From Verrucomicrobiota bacterium (GTDB lineage: Bacteria; Verrucomicrobiota; Verrucomicrobiia; Verrucomicrobiales; Akkermansiaceae), in the NCBI GenBank assembly GCA_026397695.1, contig JAPLUJ010000638.1, positions 1 to 6,179 of the forward strand: a stretch of DNA of 6,179 bases. The letters run 5' to 3'. The notes under the pieces were generated by a model. It did not search any database. It saw only the letters and a list, made by a program, of their open reading frames with translations, and was not told where the DNA came from. Numbering within the stretch: position 1 is the first letter of the stretch; each line of letters opens with the position of its first letter. A program made the position numbers and the translations under genes. This document shows positions 1 to 5,114 of the stretch, piece by piece.

Positions 1-43
1 AGCCCAGAAGAAGTCTTTCCAACCCTACACAAGCTGCAAGCCC

Positions 44-304
44 ATGCCTGAGCTTTCGAGATTTTACGGTATCGTAATCCAGATGTAGTTCGGTGATCAC
101 CAGCCGCCTCATTTCCATGCGCTTTACGCTGGGCGAAAGGCGGTCATTGATATCGACACCTTGGCGTTCATCGAGGGGCAACTCCCGCCGAGAGCCCGTG
201 GGCTTGTCATTGAGTGGGCTGCGATTCATCAAGATGATTTGAGAGAAGCTTTCCGCAGCGCTCAAGCGATGGAGACCCCATCGAAGATTGCGCCCCTGGA
301 CTAG
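44..304 (+). pseudogene. DUF4160 family gene interrupted by an in-frame amber codon
   Basis: Reading from ATG 44, the frame gives MPELSRFYGIVIQM, then TAG at 86-88, then FGDHQPPHFHA, AVIDIDTLAFIEGQLPPRA, GLVIEWAAIHQDDLREAF and ends SKIAPLD before TAG at 302-304. This is the full layout of DUF4160: the N-terminal fold, the PPHFHA histidine motif, the LPPRA turn and the EWA-x-H-x-x-L helix. At about 86 codons it has the family's usual length. Family members usually have an aromatic residue, commonly Tyr, at the stop position, so TAT or TAC to TAG is the likely lesion. No other frameshift or gap is seen, which points to a recent inactivation. DUF4160 genes are often found beside DUF2442 genes in toxin-antitoxin-like pairs of unproven function. 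I see no DUF2442 partner downstream. Alternatives are a sequencing error or amber readthrough. Confidence 0.85.
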
Positions 305-378
305 CAGAATAAATCGTCCAACAAGATGTCTCTGCCGCCCGGCATGAACCCCACAACATCAACCCCAACCACCCTGCC

Positions 379-564
379 GTGACTCGGCGGCAGGACCTCA
401 GCTTTCGGCGAAATGGCATCCTGATCGCGCCGGCAGCCAGCTCCAAACTCACTCTTGAGGAATCCTTCGCCAAGATGGCCATGGATAGTGCCGATTTGGA
501 AATCGCCCGCGAGTGGGCGGCAACCGGACTCACCGATGGACTCGAAAAAGATTCCGGTTGTTAA
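379..564 (+). CDS. Possible small antitoxin-like protein or remnant
   Basis: A GTG-initiated frame of 61 codons. The first ~25 residues look random. The second half, roughly residues 25-58, contains KLTLEESFAKMAMDSADLEI followed by AREWAATGLTDGLEKD. This resembles the short helical segments of small type II antitoxins (an E-E-S-x-x-x-M-A-x-D start and a tail ending in D-G-L), but that is recall of a pattern and not a proven match. The similarity begins in mid-frame, and an upstream ATG at 326 lies in another frame that stops at 382. The 5' part may therefore have been lost by frameshift. No Shine-Dalgarno sequence precedes the GTG. It follows the broken DUF4160 gene on the same strand, which would fit a decaying toxin-antitoxin-rich patch. 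No toxin gene is recognised next to it. It could also be chance. Confidence 0.27.
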   Translation: MTRRQDLSFRRNGILIAPAASSKLTLEESFAKMAMDSADLEIAREWAATGLTDGLEKDSGC

Positions 565-755
565 AAGGATCGATAGCTTGACGGCAAAGGACGCTGCGGC
601 CTTGCGCGATCTCATTGTCCTGCTTTTTACGCCACACCTTGATCCGGGGCGTAAGGGGTGGGCCTGCTGGGCGTGCTGTGGTTCTATCACGACGAATGAA
701 GGCGCGGGATTTCCCTTGGCAGAACGGGCATTTTCGACCGTAGTTTCCCCCGCCC
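565..755 (+). other. Gap upstream of the kinase, no convincing gene
   Basis: Neither strand offers a frame I can defend. One plus-strand frame enters from ATG 535 and reads MDSKKIPVVKRIDSLTAKD before turning cysteine- and tryptophan-rich. Another ends with a short hydrophobic stretch, VGLLGVLWFYHDE, before a TGA around 698. That could be the tail of a lost membrane protein, but it follows a stop in its own frame. An inverted repeat lies at 627-654. The bases just before the kinase start are C-rich, with no Shine-Dalgarno sequence and no clear -10/-35 pair. Confidence 0.4.
627..654. repeat. Inverted repeat TTACGCC/GGCGTAA upstream of the kinase
   Basis: TTACGCC at 627-633 and GGCGTAA at 648-654 are perfectly complementary 7-base arms around a 14-base loop. 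On the plus strand T5 precedes the stem and G-rich sequence follows it. On the minus strand an A-run follows. It therefore does not read as an intrinsic terminator in either direction. It may be an mRNA structure or operator about 100 bases before the kinase start, or chance. Confidence 0.35.
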
Positions 756-1706
756 ATGCCAACCGAAGCGATCCTCTCCACCGTCCGGCAGTTTCTCGGC
801 GTAGATCCGACCGTGCCCATCACTCTGGAGCCCATCAACCGGGGTGCCTCGGGCCGTACGATCATCCGGGTGAAATCCCCGGTCCACGAGCCGTTCATCG
901 GCATTTATTGGACCGAAGAGCGGGAGGACAACAACCAGTTCATTCCCGTCGCGCATTTCCTCAAGCAGGCGAAACTGCGGGTGCCGGCGATTCTGCATGA
1001 GCGGGCGCGCTACCGCGTGGCGCTGGTGGAGGATCTGGGCGATGTCTCGCTGCTCACGTTGAAAAACCGCCCGTTCGGGGATCGTTTGCCACTTTACCGT
1101 TCGGCCTTCAAACAGATAGATCGTTTGTTTTACGCGAAAACGCCCAAGGATTTCCATCTCATGCCGCCCTTCGACGCGGAGCTCTACCGCTGGGAGCAAC
1201 GGTATTTCTGCGAATATCTGGTGGAAGGCCACCTCGGATTGGATGCCTCCGCCTTGCGGAAAAACCCGGTCATGAACGAACTCGCCGAACGCCTCGGCAT
1301 GAGTGCCCGCCACCTCGTGCACCGCGATTTCCAATCGCAAAACATGTTAGTAAAGGACGGAGAGGTGTGGTTGATCGACTTCCAAGGCCTGCGTCGCGGG
1401 CGGCAGGAATACGATCTCGCATCGTTGATTTTCGATCCCTACATGGACCACAGCCGGGCCGAGCGCGAGGCCCTGTTAGGCCTGTGGGAGGAGATCGCCG
1501 AAGAACGACCGGAGCCCACCCTGTTTCATCAGTGCGCCGCCCAACGCCTGATGCAGGCCATGGGGGCCTATGGCAACATTCTGAAAAACCGCGGCGATGA
1601 ATGGTATCGCCCGCACATCGCCACCGCCGCCCGCCTGTTAGGCGAAGTCACGGCTGGCACACCCCTCGAAACCCCGCTCGCGCCGGTGCTCGCGGCGATC
1701 CGCTGA
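756..1706 (+). CDS. AmgK-like sugar kinase, aminoglycoside phosphotransferase fold
   Basis: A 316-residue cytosolic kinase of the APH/choline kinase superfamily. The N-lobe has the phosphate-binding loop region NRGASGRTIIRV (about 28-39) and the hinge motif VEDLGD (91-96), which is typical of AmgK. The C-lobe has the catalytic loop HLVHRDFQSQN (186-196), with Asp191 as catalytic base and Asn196 binding metal, and the DFQG motif (208-211), with Asp208 binding Mg-ATP. The segment after it, EYDLASLIFDPY, also fits. Length is close to AmgK (about 330). AmgK phosphorylates the anomeric hydroxyl of N-acetylmuramate or N-acetylglucosamine in cell-wall recycling. The exact substrate here is inferred. 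No murU-type nucleotidyltransferase is in the window, so the usual pairing is not visible. ATG 756 was chosen because homology-like sequence starts soon after it; there is no Shine-Dalgarno sequence (C-rich leader). The CHASE2-like gene follows after 9 bases, suggesting co-transcription. Drug-resistance activity is unlikely. Confidence 0.85.
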   Translation: MPTEAILSTVRQFLGVDPTVPITLEPINRGASGRTIIRVKSPVHEPFIGIYWTEEREDNNQFIPVAHFLKQAKLRVPAILHERARYRVALVEDLGDVSLLTLKNRPFGDRLPLYRSAFKQIDRLFYAKTPKDFHLMPPFDAELYRWEQRYFCEYLVEGHLGLDASALRKNPVMNELAERLGMSARHLVHRDFQSQNMLVKDGEVWLIDFQGLRRGRQEYDLASLIFDPYMDHSRAEREALLGLWEEIAEERPEPTLFHQCAAQRLMQAMGAYGNILKNRGDEWYRPHIATAARLLGEVTAGTPLETPLAPVLAAIR

Positions 1707-1715
1707 TTTACTCCC

Positions 1716-2987
1716 GTGACCGGCATATTCCATCGTCGGCTGTGGGTGCTGCTAGGTGCGGTGGCCGCCGCCTGCGGCTGCTGGATGTGGCTGCCCGGCA
1801 CCGCAATCGATCGCCTTGCTTTCACCACCGTGGTCCGGGGATTTGCCAATCCGCCGTTTTTTCTATCAGGCAACGGCAGCCACGCCAGCCCGTGGAATCT
1901 CCGGACCTTCGCCGCGAAAAACCTCACGGAAATCCGCCAGGCACCGGTGATCGTCTCGCTCGGCGATGATCCAGAGGGATTTTTTCAAAGTTCCCCGCCC
2001 TCACCCATCGACCTTGCCGTCATTCTAACCAACTTCCAGCGACTCGGTGCCCAAAAGGCCGCCACTGCCGTGGTGTTGGCATGGGATTCCACGGACCCGA
2101 TCGCTCTGGTGGCCTTGGACAAGGCACTCGGCCGGTTCGACTCGCTGGTGATGGCCGCGCCGCTGTCGCGCGGGGCCGTGCCCGAGCCCATGCCACCGGC
2201 TTTCCGGACGGCCTCTGTTCCGTTAAAATCCGTCCACGGTGACATCTCGCAGCTACCCGTCGTGAACCGCGTTCCGCTCACCGGCATCATCCTCGGCAAG
2301 GACCACATAGCGGCAGGATTCCAAGTGATCGAATCCGAACCCATCACCAAGTTGGTGCCGTTGCTGGCCCGCTGGGAGGACCGCGTGGTGTTTGCTTTCC
2401 CGTTGCTCGTCGTCCTGCAACGGCTCGACCTGCCGCTGGCCGGCGTGGAAATCCGCTTGGGCGAATACCTCAAGCTCGGCCCTAACGGACCGACCGTGCC
2501 CGTGGATCGTTACGGCCGCCTCGCCGTGCCGCTGAAAGCGGTGGCACCATATGCGGAGATCTCCGCCGCAGCGTTGATCGATGGCGGCGACGAGCTGTTC
2601 CCGCAACAAGCGCCGCAACCCGTCGTGCTGCGCGATGACCGCAGCGCCGCCGAGCCTGCCACCCGCGCTTTCTCGAAAAAACTTCCGGCGCTCATCGCCG
2701 CGCTCGCATCCGACACCGGCCTCGCCCCGCCCCGCGATTACCCGCGGCTGCAAACCACGTGGGAAATTTTCCTGCTAGTGCTGGTCGCGCTGGTGCTTGC
2801 CGCGCTTTGCGGATTGCCCGGATTCACCCGCAACATCGGGTTTCTGGCCATCGCCACAGCGTGTCTAACAGCCCAATGCCTGGCGGCCGGCACCGCGCAT
2901 CTCTGGTTGCCCGGCCTGCCCGCGCTCGCCGCCATCGCCTGGGCAGCGGTGCTTTCCGCAATTATCACGCGCACCCCTGCCCCGTGA
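1716..2987 (+). CDS. CHASE2-like membrane sensor protein without output domain
   Basis: 423 residues, GTG start 9 bases after the kinase stop. One transmembrane segment near the N-terminus (about 8-26) leads into a large extracytoplasmic domain. That domain has the CHASE2 order: the AIDRLAFTTVVRGFANPP entry helix (30-47), a beta-strand APVIVSLGDD (76-85), a helix then the alanine-rich strand around 104-124, and late in the domain the pattern VEIRLGEYLKLG followed by VPVDRYGRLAVP (244-272). The last motif is a good CHASE2 signature. Three C-terminal membrane segments follow (about 350-367, 372-391, 397-417). CHASE2 domains are periplasmic sensors normally attached to adenylate cyclases, kinases or phosphodiesterases. 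Here the chain ends just after the membrane bundle, so it has no catalytic output and probably signals through a partner or serves another role. The usual acidic IDe motif is degenerate (SLGDD). An internal GTG at 1746 is an alternative start but would cut the membrane helix. Confidence 0.72.
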   Translation: MTGIFHRRLWVLLGAVAAACGCWMWLPGTAIDRLAFTTVVRGFANPPFFLSGNGSHASPWNLRTFAAKNLTEIRQAPVIVSLGDDPEGFFQSSPPSPIDLAVILTNFQRLGAQKAATAVVLAWDSTDPIALVALDKALGRFDSLVMAAPLSRGAVPEPMPPAFRTASVPLKSVHGDISQLPVVNRVPLTGIILGKDHIAAGFQVIESEPITKLVPLLARWEDRVVFAFPLLVVLQRLDLPLAGVEIRLGEYLKLGPNGPTVPVDRYGRLAVPLKAVAPYAEISAAALIDGGDELFPQQAPQPVVLRDDRSAAEPATRAFSKKLPALIAALASDTGLAPPRDYPRLQTTWEIFLLVLVALVLAALCGLPGFTRNIGFLAIATACLTAQCLAAGTAHLWLPGLPALAAIAWAAVLSAIITRTPAP

Positions 2988-3067
2988 TCTGCATTGGCAA
3001 GTGGGACACGGACGGCTATCCCGATACTGTTTACTTGCCACCTAACACGCCGGATGAGCCAGAATGA
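2988..3067 (+). pseudogene. Possible C-terminal coding remnant downstream of the CHASE2-like gene
   Basis: In one plus-strand frame the bases after the CHASE2-like stop read GKWDTDGYPDTVYLPPNTP and then DEPE before a TGA at about 3065-3067. The composition (Asp/Gly/Pro turn-rich, aromatic) looks more like a real protein tail than random frame. No start codon belongs to it, and the upstream sequence in that frame is the shadow of the CHASE2-like gene. It may mark the last piece of a gene cut off when the minus-strand block arrived, or be coincidence. Confidence 0.2.
2995..3040. repeat. Inverted repeat after the kinase/CHASE2 gene pair
   Basis: TGGCAAGT at 2995-3002 and ACTTGCCA at 3033-3040 are perfect 8-base complements. 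Inside them GGGA (3003-3006) can pair with TCCC (3019-3022), extending the structure. It lies 8 bases past the CHASE2-like stop, where a terminator would be expected. There is no T-run after the stem, so classical intrinsic termination is doubtful. A Rho-dependent or mRNA-stabilising 3' structure is possible. Confidence 0.4.
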
Positions 3068-3150
3068 ACTTGTGCGAATCGCGCGGTAATGCCTCCGACG
3101 ACGTAATGAAAAATTGAAAGCAGGTCGAGATGCTGTTCGTCTTGGTTCAT
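3031..3150 (-). pseudogene. Truncated small membrane protein gene (N-terminus only)
   Basis: From ATG at 3150 on the minus strand the frame reads MNQDEQHLDLLSIFHYVVGG, then ITARFAQVHSGSSGVLGGK and a stop at 3031-3033. The first ~23 residues strongly recall the start of a small bacterial membrane protein family that begins with a charged helix (M-x-x-D-E-x-H-L-x-L-L-S-I-F-H-Y-V) and continues into hydrophobic helices. Here the hydrophobic part is missing. After GGIT(A) the sequence becomes polar and unrelated, so the gene is cut somewhere around 3067-3085. A good Shine-Dalgarno sequence (AAGGA, 6 bases before ATG) and the shared structured element upstream show that the start is genuine. It is the third and last gene of the minus-strand block. 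Confidence 0.6.
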
Positions 3151-3156
3151 TTCATT

Positions 3157-3161
3157 TCCTT
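3157..3161 (-). promoter_or_regulatory. Shine-Dalgarno sequence AAGGA
   Basis: On the minus strand AAGGA lies 6 bases before the ATG at 3150. An overlapping upstream ATG at 3155 is followed at once by a stop (ATG AAA TGA), so this site fixes the start of the truncated gene. It sits immediately 3' of the conserved element, so folding of the element could expose or hide it. Confidence 0.6.
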
Positions 3162-3162
3162 T

Positions 3163-3243
3163 CAGCGCTCAATGTGATGTCACCGCGTGACCGCGGTGAG
3201 TTTGGTGCGGGGTTGAAGGGCAGTTGGTAGGTTGACATCCATG
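3163..3243. repeat. Conserved structured intergenic element, copy A
   Basis: An 81-base element filling nearly all the space between the NlpC/P60 stop and the start of the truncated gene. Block 1 (3163-3187) matches copy B at 22 of 25 bases, block 2 (3229-3243) at 14 of 15, and TTGAAG (3213-3218) sits between them at the same spacing. It can form a local hairpin TCACCGCG-TGAC-CGCGGTGA (3180-3199), or a closing stem GATGTCA (3176-3182) with TGACATC (3233-3239). The two share bases and exclude each other. On the minus strand it ends 12 bases before the ATG at 3150, just ahead of the Shine-Dalgarno sequence. Confidence 0.85.
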
Positions 3244-3257
3244 ACTTCGCTGTGGTT

Positions 3258-3971
3258 TCAGTGTTGCGCGAGGAGTTGCCATCGATGGGTCGTGACCGGT
3301 GTGAGGAACCATCCGTTATCGCCTGTCCGGCCATCAAGAGTGACAACGGCCCTGATCCCAGGATCTGCCTGAATCCATCGACCGTCGCCAGCGTATGCGA
3401 GTACGTGGACGCCACTGGTTGTAACAGCAAGATCTCCTGGGGCTAAATCCCTGTAATCCATCTCATGAATGGTACCGGTGATTCCAACCGGGCTCGTGTA
3501 ATTGCGGTAACCTTCGCCCAACGCCTTCGCGCTGGCATCAAACCACCACTGCTCCACATAGCCGCGAAATGCGCGCCCGTTGAAGTGGCGAGCACCGTAT
3601 GCCAAAAGGGCATCGCGGAGTGCTCGACGGGGTAGTCCAGAGCAATCGATCCCTCTGGAGCTCTCTCCTCCCCAAAAATATTTCGTGCCTTCGAATTCAG
3701 CCATACGTCGCACGTAGTCCTGTCTAAGTTCATTCGCATCGATCTTGCCGCCCGTAAGAATGAATGGAATAGCCGCCAGCAGTGGCAGAATCAGCGCTGC
3801 CACCCTCAAGGGCTTGCGCTTCCATGAGAGAGTCGTGTATCCAATCCAAGCCCCAACGAAACACCCTAGAAATGCGAGCCTCAGAATCATACTGTTCACC
3901 GGATTGAGCGGGATCACGAAAATTCCTGCAACGGCACCAAGTGTGCAAATCAGTATGAGGCGTCTCGACAT
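3258..3971 (-). CDS. Membrane-anchored NlpC/P60 family cysteine hydrolase
   Basis: 237 residues. Three hydrophobic segments (about 4-22, 27-46, 56-74) form an N-terminal membrane anchor, and the rest is an NlpC/P60 domain, the papain-like fold that cleaves peptidoglycan stem peptides or related amide bonds. GTKYFWGGESSRGIDCSGL (95-113) carries the catalytic Cys110 in the DCSGL signature. SGVHVLAYAGDGRWIQAD (186-203) carries His189, and Gln201 sits where many members have the third, orienting residue (His, Asn or Gln). All key positions are present, so the enzyme should be active. The DLAPGDLAV motif (175-183) before the histidine is also typical. The start at 3971 gives a coherent MSRRLILIC membrane helix; only a weak GAAGAA purine stretch precedes it. 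Copy B of the structured element lies directly upstream and copy A directly downstream. The substrate is unknown, and whether the domain faces cytoplasm or periplasm is not decided by three helices alone. Confidence 0.83.
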   Translation of the reverse strand: MSRRLILICTLGAVAGIFVIPLNPVNSMILRLAFLGCFVGAWIGYTTLSWKRKPLRVAALILPLLAAIPFILTGGKIDANELRQDYVRRMAEFEGTKYFWGGESSRGIDCSGLPRRALRDALLAYGARHFNGRAFRGYVEQWWFDASAKALGEGYRNYTSPVGITGTIHEMDYRDLAPGDLAVTTSGVHVLAYAGDGRWIQADPGIRAVVTLDGRTGDNGWFLTPVTTHRWQLLAQH

Positions 3972-3981
3972 ATTATTTCTT

Positions 3982-4061
3982 CAGCGTTTAATGTGATGCC
4001 ACCGCGCTATTGGGTGGCGTTGCTGGGTGTTTGAAGCGAGAATGGAAGGTTGGCATCCATG
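3982..4061. repeat. Conserved structured intergenic element, copy B
   Basis: An 80-base copy of the element at 3163-3243, between the ankyrin gene stop (4084) and the NlpC/P60 start (3971). Conserved block CAGCGTTTAATG onward is 3982-4006 and AGGTTGGCATCCATG is 4047-4061, with TTGAAG at 4031-4036 between them. The local stem is GCCACC (3998-4003) with GGTGGC (4013-4018). The closing stem is GATGCCA (3995-4001) with TGGCATC (4051-4057). C3999 replaces T3180 of copy A, and its partners change from A to G in both stems (G4017 and G4053). It ends 10 bases before the start codon on the minus strand. Confidence 0.85.
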
Positions 4062-4083
4062 GGTTGTCGGTCCGTTGTCGTCT

Positions 4084-4584
4084 TCATTGGTTCGGTTGAA
4101 TTTGGGACGACGCTTCAATCAGCCGAGCAATCTCTTCATGTCCGCGGCGACGCGCAACCGCCAAGGCGGATGTGCCATATCTGGTTGTGGTCCAGGCACC
4201 GTGTGTGAGCAAAGCTTGCGCGGCCTCGGTCGCACCCTCTCGTGCGGTAATGCAAAGCGGAGACTCCTCGTAACCTTCCCCGGGGACGTCGACGTTGACG
4301 TTCGCGCCTGCTTTGACGAGTAAATGGATGATCTCAGGGTAATTATTCTGTGCGGCACCTTCGATCGGATATGAAAATTCGGCGGTCCAACTGGGTTTGT
4401 AGTCTTTTTTCCCGTTGGGATCGGCTCCAAGAATAAGCAGCAAGCGAACGGTCCCCACATGACCTGTCCTGCACGCCGCTCTCAATTCCTCATAGCGGAA
4501 ATTCCGAGCCAAGGGTATCAGAATTACAGCGAACATCCATCCTAGTGCGCAGCCGCTTAAAATAAGGATGTTTTTTTTGGTCAT
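4084..4584 (-). CDS. Membrane-anchored ankyrin-repeat protein
   Basis: 166 residues from ATG 4584. A hydrophobic segment near the start (KNILILSGCALGWMFAVILI) is a signal anchor. About four ankyrin units follow: an incomplete first one (YEELRAACRTGHVGTVRLLL), then one around EGAAQNNYPEIIHLLVKAGA, one around LCITAREGATEAAQALLTHG, and a last one around SALAVARRRGHEEIARLIEA. The repeated A-x-x-x-G-x-x-E-x-x-x-L-L-x-x-G-A core is clear. Ankyrin repeats bind other proteins; no enzymatic domain is present and the partner is unknown. An in-frame ATG at 4614 would add ten polar residues. I prefer 4584 because the anchor begins at once, though neither start has a Shine-Dalgarno sequence. Codons 3-5 form a run of eight A on the coding strand (4571-4578), a slippage-prone site. 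It is the first gene of the minus-strand block and has no copy of the structured element in front of it. Confidence 0.8.
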   Translation of the reverse strand: MTKKNILILSGCALGWMFAVILIPLARNFRYEELRAACRTGHVGTVRLLLILGADPNGKKDYKPSWTAEFSYPIEGAAQNNYPEIIHLLVKAGANVNVDVPGEGYEESPLCITAREGATEAAQALLTHGAWTTTRYGTSALAVARRRGHEEIARLIEASSQIQPNQ

Positions 4585-4637
4585 GTATGGACGATTCGTT
4601 ATTTGACCGAACATTGTCGTTCAACGACGCGCGGCGT

Positions 4638-4690
4638 TAACAATTGTTACACGAACGCGCCGTTGTTCCGGGTGTAACAACGACCCGGAA
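4638..4690. promoter_or_regulatory. Nested palindromes between divergent genes
   Basis: Three overlapping inverted repeats: TAACAATTGTTA (4638-4649), a perfect 12-base palindrome; TTGTTACAC (4644-4652) with GTGTAACAA (4672-4680); and TTCCGGGT (4666-4673) with ACCCGGAA (4683-4690), loop of 9. TAACAA half-sites thus occur three times, one inverted. The site is 24-54 bases upstream of the alternative ankyrin start at 4614 and on the 5' side of the zinc-protein gene, so an operator for a dimeric regulator is possible. No T-run follows the third stem, arguing against a terminator. Confidence 0.4.
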
Positions 4691-5114
4691 GCGCGGACTC
4701 CGTCCACCGACGCCCGAAAGGTCATTCTCACACAGGAAATCAATCACCCGCCTGCCACGGGCGCAAGACGATTCCACCAAAAGTGTCACCGTGGCCGGCG
4801 GTCGCTTGAGGGCAGCGGGAGCGGCAATGCATCAGGCGTTCGGGCACCTGCTGTCGCCAAGCTCGCCCCCCGCCAAACATTGCCATCGCATCCGACGCCA
4901 TTCCTGTTATAAACCACCCATGTGCGCCCCGCCCACCCACAGCAAGGTCATAGGCTATGACCGGGATGCGCTATGGCGGGGGCAGTCATCCTCTCGGCGA
5001 CCCGCATGGGTTTCGTCGGTTTTGAGACCCCCCATTGCGATACGATGCGGCATTCATACTGGCGCTCCCGGAGGCGGGTGGCCAGATTCGGGCATTCCGA
5101 ACCGACTGACGGCC
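4691..5114 (+). other. Intergenic stretch, no supported gene
   Basis: A plus-strand frame stays open from 4644 through the zinc-protein gene, but its first ~157 codons are Arg/Ser/Pro-rich with no domain, signal or repeat pattern, so I take it as non-coding. A possible but poor promoter lies at TTGCCA (4880-4885) with TATAAA (4908-4913); the 22-base spacing is too long for a standard sigma-70 promoter. Minus-strand frames here are equally featureless. Confidence 0.45.

Noticed and set aside
455..1000. A plus-strand gene overlapping the kinase start
   Set aside because: It uses a TTG start, is rich in Arg, Pro and Ser, and shares its last ~245 bases with the well-supported kinase in another frame.
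687..1340. A long minus-strand gene opposite the kinase
   Set aside because: A shadow of the kinase's codon bias. The plus strand carries the HRD and DFQG motifs and the minus strand shows no domain.
756..1706. Aminoglycoside resistance enzyme
   Set aside because: The fold is shared, but the VEDLGD hinge and HRDFQSQN loop are closer to AmgK-type sugar kinases, and the operon partner is a chromosomal-type sensor protein without mobile resistance context.
1985..2753. Minus-strand genes opposite the CHASE2-like gene
   Set aside because: Basic, low-complexity readings mirroring a GC-rich coding strand; the plus-strand frame is unbroken and has membrane helices and CHASE2-type motifs.
3163..4061. 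The repeated element as an integron attC site
   Set aside because: On the minus strand the space between the ankyrin stop and the NlpC/P60 start has no GTT at all, so the GTTRRRY core is missing. The outer arms GATGYCA/TGRCATC do not match RYYYAAC/GTTRRRY, and no integrase is in the window.
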